This document shows, one piece after another, positions 6,460 to 8,694 of a stretch of 8,694 nucleotides of DNA (the stretch's first letter is position 1; each line of letters starts with the position of its first letter). The notes beneath the pieces were generated by a model, which was not told the origin of the DNA, ran no database searches, and saw only the letters and a program-made list of their open reading frames with translations. Source of the stretch: UBA5336 sp039198685 (GTDB taxonomy: Bacteria; Pseudomonadota; Alphaproteobacteria; Caulobacterales; Hyphomonadaceae); contig JBCCTK010000116.1 of NCBI GenBank assembly GCA_039198685.1, positions 1 through 8,694 on the forward strand, written 5' to 3'. The translations under genes were made by a program, and so were the position numbers.

Positions 6460-6882
6460 GCTGGGCACAGCCAGGCGAAGGGTTGCATAGACTGAGCGGC
6501 CCTTGGGCATCTCGCGCTCCTGGGCGCTCAGCGCCGTTGGCAGTTCAACATGGGCACGGGCGACGAGACCGCGGTCTGCAAGGGCTGAGAGCACTGAGAT
6601 CTTTCGCGCTTCGGCCAGCGCGTCTGCCGCGTCGGGTTCAATCGCGTCGAAAGCCCAAGCCTCTGTCTCCACAGATGTGAGTTTGCAGGGGTTCGCCAAA
6701 TCGGCAATGTGGTCGAGCAGCGCTTCAGCGGCGGGCGATAGCGTTGCTTCGCCCGGAGCAAAGTAAACCACAACATCGGTGGCACTGCAGTCCAGATCGC
6801 CCACAGTTTCGCCTGCAGATGCAACCGGGGCTGCAAACACAGCCAGGGCAGCCACGGCGGATGCCAAAAATGAAACGTTCAT
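6451..6882 (-). CDS. small exported protein with a divergent OmpA-like domain
   Basis: The 143-aa protein has a clear signal peptide (MNVSFLASAVAALAVFAAPV, cleavage likely after VASA at 23), so it is probably periplasmic; there is no lipobox. The mature part resembles a reduced OmpA-like peptidoglycan-binding domain: VVVYFAPGEATLSPAAEALL (37-56), then a helix with EARKISVLSALADRGL (91-106) in the place of the family's LSxxRAxxVxxxLxxxG, and GRSVYATLRL (128-137) as the last strand. The usual GHTDxxG segment is replaced by AWAFDAIEPD, so peptidoglycan binding is uncertain. Two cysteines (32 and 66) could form a disulfide. ATG 6882 has AAAGGG (6890-6895) 7 nt upstream and starts directly with the signal peptide; the longer frame to 6933 adds an implausible leader. 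The gene stands alone between DUF418 (122-nt gap) and metG. The function is not known. Confidence 0.75.
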   Translation of the reverse strand: MNVSFLASAVAALAVFAAPVASAGETVGDLDCSATDVVVYFAPGEATLSPAAEALLDHIADLANPCKLTSVETEAWAFDAIEPDAADALAEARKISVLSALADRGLVARAHVELPTALSAQEREMPKGRSVYATLRLAVPSVG

Positions 6883-7004
6883 ATCCAAGCCCTTTCTTCC
6901 ATCGGCTTGGTTGCAAGTTTCTCGCCGCGTCATGTCCTAAATGTGCGGGCATGAAGGCAAACGTGGCAACGCTGTGTTTGTTTCAAGAATTTTAGGTCTT
7001 GCGA

Positions 7005-8174
7005 TTAACCATAGGTCCACGCGCGGAAAACGGTCTCGACGGGTCCCCGCTTGAAAACACTCATCCAAAGCGCTGTAGCCAAGATTGTCGCGAGCCCGGT
7101 TGCGACGCCCACGCCGATGACCTGTGCGGCTGGAAGCTGGCCATAAAACCCGAGCCCCCATCCCGAAAAAACGGTCGCCATGATAACCGACTGCAAGAGA
7201 TAGGCTGTCAGAGACGCGCTCCCGGCTTTCGAAATGAAGGATACGATCGGTCCTGGGTTCTTCGCCAGCGCGGCGAGCAAACCAGCATATCCCAAAGACT
7301 GCCCCGGCGCGGCCAGAAAGAGGACAGCTAATCCGAGCATGGCCATGCCGTCAAAACCACTTTGGGCCTGTGTCACGAGCCACGCACCAATGCCGCCCAA
7401 TATCAGGCCCAGCGGCAGGAACACCGAACGCGAACGGGCCCAGATCGCCGCACTTGGGTCAGAAATCCAACCCTTTCGGGCAAATGCAAGCCCAAGGCAG
7501 AAGTACCCAAATGTCGCGATCCCCTGGGAAAGTAGAACGCCAGGCAGAAGGTCTGCATATGACGAGATCCTGAAAACCGCTGGATCGATAAAGCGTTCTG
7601 AAGAAAACGCTTCCATTGCCCCATCCATGGACGGTCCCATTTTTGAGGCAACAAGACCGGGCTTGAAGGCCTCCATCGCTGCGAACAGTCCTGAAAAGCC
7701 CAATAGCACCAGGACCTGTAGTAGAATAAGGCCGATCCCCAATCGAATGAGCGCTTTGTCCGAACTCTTTATCTGCGTCAAAAGCAGTGCACCAAGCAGG
7801 GCATATGTCACCAGAATGTCGCCCAGAAAAAAGAGGATGTAATGGACAAGCCCGATAATGCCGAGTCCGACCAATCTGCGTGTCTGGCGTCTCGTAAAAT
7901 CGGCATCTGATCGATCTGCAGCGCCGATCTGATAGAAAAGACTTGCGCCAAACATCAATGAAAAGAGGGCATAAAACTTGCCGGCTGCGAGCCAGAACAT
8001 CCCGTACGCCGCTCCGTAATTCACCGTGCCGACGGAGGGCTCACCATAAACGCCTTGTTCCATTGGGTATGCAAAAACGGTTGAGTTCACCACCGCGATT
8101 CCCATCAAAGCTGCGGCGCGGACCAGATCCGGAAGGACTTCCCGGGTGCCGAGTGCTCGATTAGAGTCTGACAA
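7005..8174 (-). CDS. DUF418 (YeiB-like) family membrane protein
   Basis: This is a polytopic inner-membrane protein of 389 aa with about ten hydrophobic segments. Its N-terminal region has the family's (R/P)DLVRAAALMGIAVVN start (16-30), then GKFYALFSLMFGASLF (65-80) and RRQTRRLVGLGIIGLVHY (95-112). The C-terminal DUF418 block is GSASLTAYLLQS (318-329), W..SVFKRGPVE (370-380) and FRAWTYG (383-389). The biochemical function of DUF418 is not established; the fold is related to acyltransferase-like membrane proteins, and transport or acyl modification are guesses. I chose the TTG at 8174: it has GGGAGGG (8179-8185) 4 nt upstream, and MSDSNRALGTREVLPDLVR fits the family start. An upstream in-frame ATG (8276) would add 34 atypical residues and reach almost to the tRNA. 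It is divergent from tRNA-Thr. I see only weak hairpins (6984-7001) after its stop. Confidence 0.87.
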   Translation of the reverse strand: MSDSNRALGTREVLPDLVRAAALMGIAVVNSTVFAYPMEQGVYGEPSVGTVNYGAAYGMFWLAAGKFYALFSLMFGASLFYQIGAADRSDADFTRRQTRRLVGLGIIGLVHYILFFLGDILVTYALLGALLLTQIKSSDKALIRLGIGLILLQVLVLLGFSGLFAAMEAFKPGLVASKMGPSMDGAMEAFSSERFIDPAVFRISSYADLLPGVLLSQGIATFGYFCLGLAFARKGWISDPSAAIWARSRSVFLPLGLILGGIGAWLVTQAQSGFDGMAMLGLAVLFLAAPGQSLGYAGLLAALAKNPGPIVSFISKAGSASLTAYLLQSVIMATVFSGWGLGFYGQLPAAQVIGVGVATGLATILATALWMSVFKRGPVETVFRAWTYG

Positions 8175-8178
8175 TTGT

Positions 8179-8185
8179 CCCTCCC
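8179..8185 (-). promoter_or_regulatory. ribosome binding site supporting a TTG start for the DUF418 gene
   Basis: GGGAGGG on the minus strand stands 4 nt before TTG 8174. The TTG itself lies inside a 10-bp palindrome, GACAATTGTC (8170-8179). Upstream in the same leader, ACGGG/CCCGT (8189-8204) can form a small hairpin just before the Shine-Dalgarno. The strong Shine-Dalgarno match decides the start. Confidence 0.65.
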
Positions 8186-8211
8186 AAGACGGGGTTTGTC
8201 CCGTATTCGGC

Positions 8212-8240
8212 TCGCTAGAGCGCGGCTCGATTGCGGTCAA
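8212..8240 (-). promoter_or_regulatory. weak candidate promoter for the DUF418 gene
   Basis: TTGACC (8235-8240, minus strand) is a good -35 hexamer. A 17-nt spacer leads to TAGCGA (8212-8217), which matches the -10 consensus only at its first two bases. The predicted start near 8205 would leave a leader of about 30 nt. The position is right, but the -10 is poor. Confidence 0.22.
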
Positions 8241-8252
8241 GCACCGAAGCTC

Positions 8253-8281
8253 TTGCAAGCCGAAGCGGCTGGACATAGTAA
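8253..8281 (+). promoter_or_regulatory. candidate promoter of tRNA-Thr
   Basis: TTGCAA (8253-8258) and TAGTAA (8276-8281) are separated by exactly 17 nt and predict a transcript start near 8288, about 7 nt before the tRNA 5' end, which is the right distance for a tRNA gene. The spacer holds a perfect inverted repeat AGCCG-AAG-CGGCT (8258-8270), and the -35 lies in the palindrome CTTGCAAG (8252-8259). The hexamer matches are moderate, so the support comes mainly from spacing and position. Confidence 0.4.
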
Positions 8282-8294
8282 GCGACTGTTGGAG

Positions 8295-8370
8295 GCCGGC
8301 TTAGCTCAGCTGGTAGAGCACCTGATTTGTAATCAGGGGGTCGGGGGTTCGAGTCCCTCAGCCGGCACCA
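8295..8370 (+). tRNA. tRNA-Thr (anticodon UGU)
   Basis: This is a complete 76-nt cloverleaf. The acceptor stem GCCGGCT (8295-8301) pairs with AGCCGGC (8360-8366), followed by discriminator A and encoded CCA (8368-8370). The D arm is GCTC-AGCTGGTA-GAGC. The anticodon stem CCTGA/TCAGG encloses loop TTTGTAA, giving anticodon TGT (Thr, reading ACA and probably other ACN codons). The T arm has the GGTTCGAGTCC signature. It is upstream of and parallel to tig. Frames read through it on either strand give the familiar false proteins seen over tRNA genes. Confidence 0.97.
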
Positions 8371-8398
8371 TTTTGTTTCACCGTTCGCTTCGCTTTTG

Positions 8399-8456
8399 AC
8401 AACGCAATGGGGCGCGTTGGAGGCTGCCGCGTTGTATGACGCGGCCGTCGGATTTT
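8399..8456 (+). terminator. hairpin cluster after tRNA-Thr; possible terminator with a competing fold
   Basis: The GC-rich hairpin GCCGCGT (8426-8432) / ACGCGGC (8439-8445) with loop TGTATG begins 55 nt after the tRNA CCA. A short T4 run (8453-8456) follows after a 7-nt gap, so it is at best an imperfect intrinsic terminator for the tRNA transcript. CAACGC (8400-8405) can pair with GCGTTG (8414-8419). Alternatively ACAACGC (8399-8405) can pair with GCGTTGT (8429-8435), which would block the first hairpin. The repeats are visible; termination and switching are inference. Confidence 0.38.
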
Positions 8457-8588
8457 CCATTGCTGCTAAACAATAGACAGGGCCAGAGGCCTATGACATA
8501 GACCGCGCTTTGTTTCACCTGCCACTACGGTCAATGCATAGAGGCGCTGCGGCACTTGGCTGAGCGCGCCCGTCCAAGGAATAGAAGT

Positions 8589-8694
8589 ATGGAAGTCACC
8601 GAGACCAAGGTCGAAGGCCTCAGCCGCTCTTACCAGATCCGCGTCACCCAAGCTGAGCTCGCCCAGAAGCTGGAAGCACGTATTAAGGAGATCC
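8589..8694 (+). CDS. tig: trigger factor, N-terminal part (cut by window edge)
   Basis: Trigger factor is the ribosome-bound chaperone and peptidyl-prolyl isomerase that meets nascent chains at the exit tunnel. Only the first 35 codons are present. They begin MEVTETKVEGLSRSY and continue QIRVTQAELAQKLEARIKEI, which matches the N-terminal ribosome-binding domain: the MxVTET start, a beta-strand, then the helix beginning at the ELAxKLEARIKEI stretch. The conserved GFRxGKxP ribosome-binding loop lies beyond the edge. The ATG has AAGGA (8576-8580) 8 nt upstream. It is preceded by a 218-nt non-coding spacer after tRNA-Thr; I see no strong sigma-70 promoter there, so co-transcription with the tRNA or a non-consensus promoter are both possible. 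In many bacteria clpP, clpX and lon follow tig, which cannot be checked here. Confidence 0.9.
   Translation, partial: MEVTETKVEGLSRSYQIRVTQAELAQKLEARIKEI

Noticed and set aside
6252..6488. A 78-codon minus-strand frame overlapping the metG start.
   Set aside because: It overlaps the conserved metG N-terminus in another frame, shows no Shine-Dalgarno and reads as low-quality sequence.
6955..7001. Short inverted repeats after the DUF418 gene (CAAGA/TCTTG and CAAAC/GTTTG).
   Set aside because: Five-bp stems with long loops and no T-run are expected by chance in a 122-nt AT-richer gap.
8396..8401. Perfect TTGACA on the plus strand between tRNA-Thr and tig.
   Set aside because: No -10-like hexamer is found 16-18 nt downstream (the sequence there is GC-rich), and it overlaps the inverted repeat.
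8175..8460. Reading frames across the tRNA on both strands (74 and 81 codons).
   Set aside because: They contain the familiar false peptides LAQLVEHLICNQGVGGSSPS and DSNPRPPDYKSGALPAELSR that arise from translating a tRNA gene and its complement.

Overview
The window reads as chromosomal housekeeping DNA from a Gram-negative alphaproteobacterium. Three things point there: a plsY-dprA pair in the alphaproteobacterial arrangement, an outer-membrane LPS transport gene (lptD), and a conserved hypothetical family that I recall mainly from alphaproteobacteria. A Hyphomonadaceae/Maricaulales-like marine lineage is my best guess from protein style, but this is inference and cannot be proven here. I see no mobile element, prophage, CRISPR array, integrase or toxin-antitoxin pair.

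Layout: positions 1-8174 hold seven genes, all on the minus strand. In their reading direction (right to left) they are: a DUF418/YeiB-like membrane protein; a small exported protein with a divergent OmpA-like domain; metG (methionyl-tRNA synthetase); a conserved hypothetical protein whose GTG start directly follows the metG stop; plsY (glycerol-3-phosphate acyltransferase); dprA (ssDNA-binding RecA loader), which overlaps plsY by the ATGA motif; and lptD (outer-membrane LPS translocon). From about 8250 the plus strand carries a tRNA-Thr(UGU) with a plausible promoter, a structured spacer, and the first 35 codons of the trigger factor gene (tig), cut by the window edge.

The minus-strand genes fall into translationally coupled pairs (metG-hypothetical and plsY-dprA) separated by gaps of 81-140 nt. 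PlsY (phospholipid synthesis) and LptD (LPS export) both serve envelope biogenesis. MetG, tRNA-Thr and trigger factor serve protein synthesis and folding. No single pathway joins all the genes.

The least ordinary signals are in RNA-level structure and in one unknown gene. Two elaborate hairpins sit exactly at stop codons: a 16-bp nested stem right after dprA, and a 13-bp stem with an A6 bulge spanning the stop of the OmpA-like gene. Neither is followed by a U-tract on the coding strand. The tRNA-Thr/tig spacer contains competing inverted repeats with attenuator-like geometry. The hypothetical protein coupled to metG carries a GHRPCxxC motif that resembles part of the Ada zinc-binding module.
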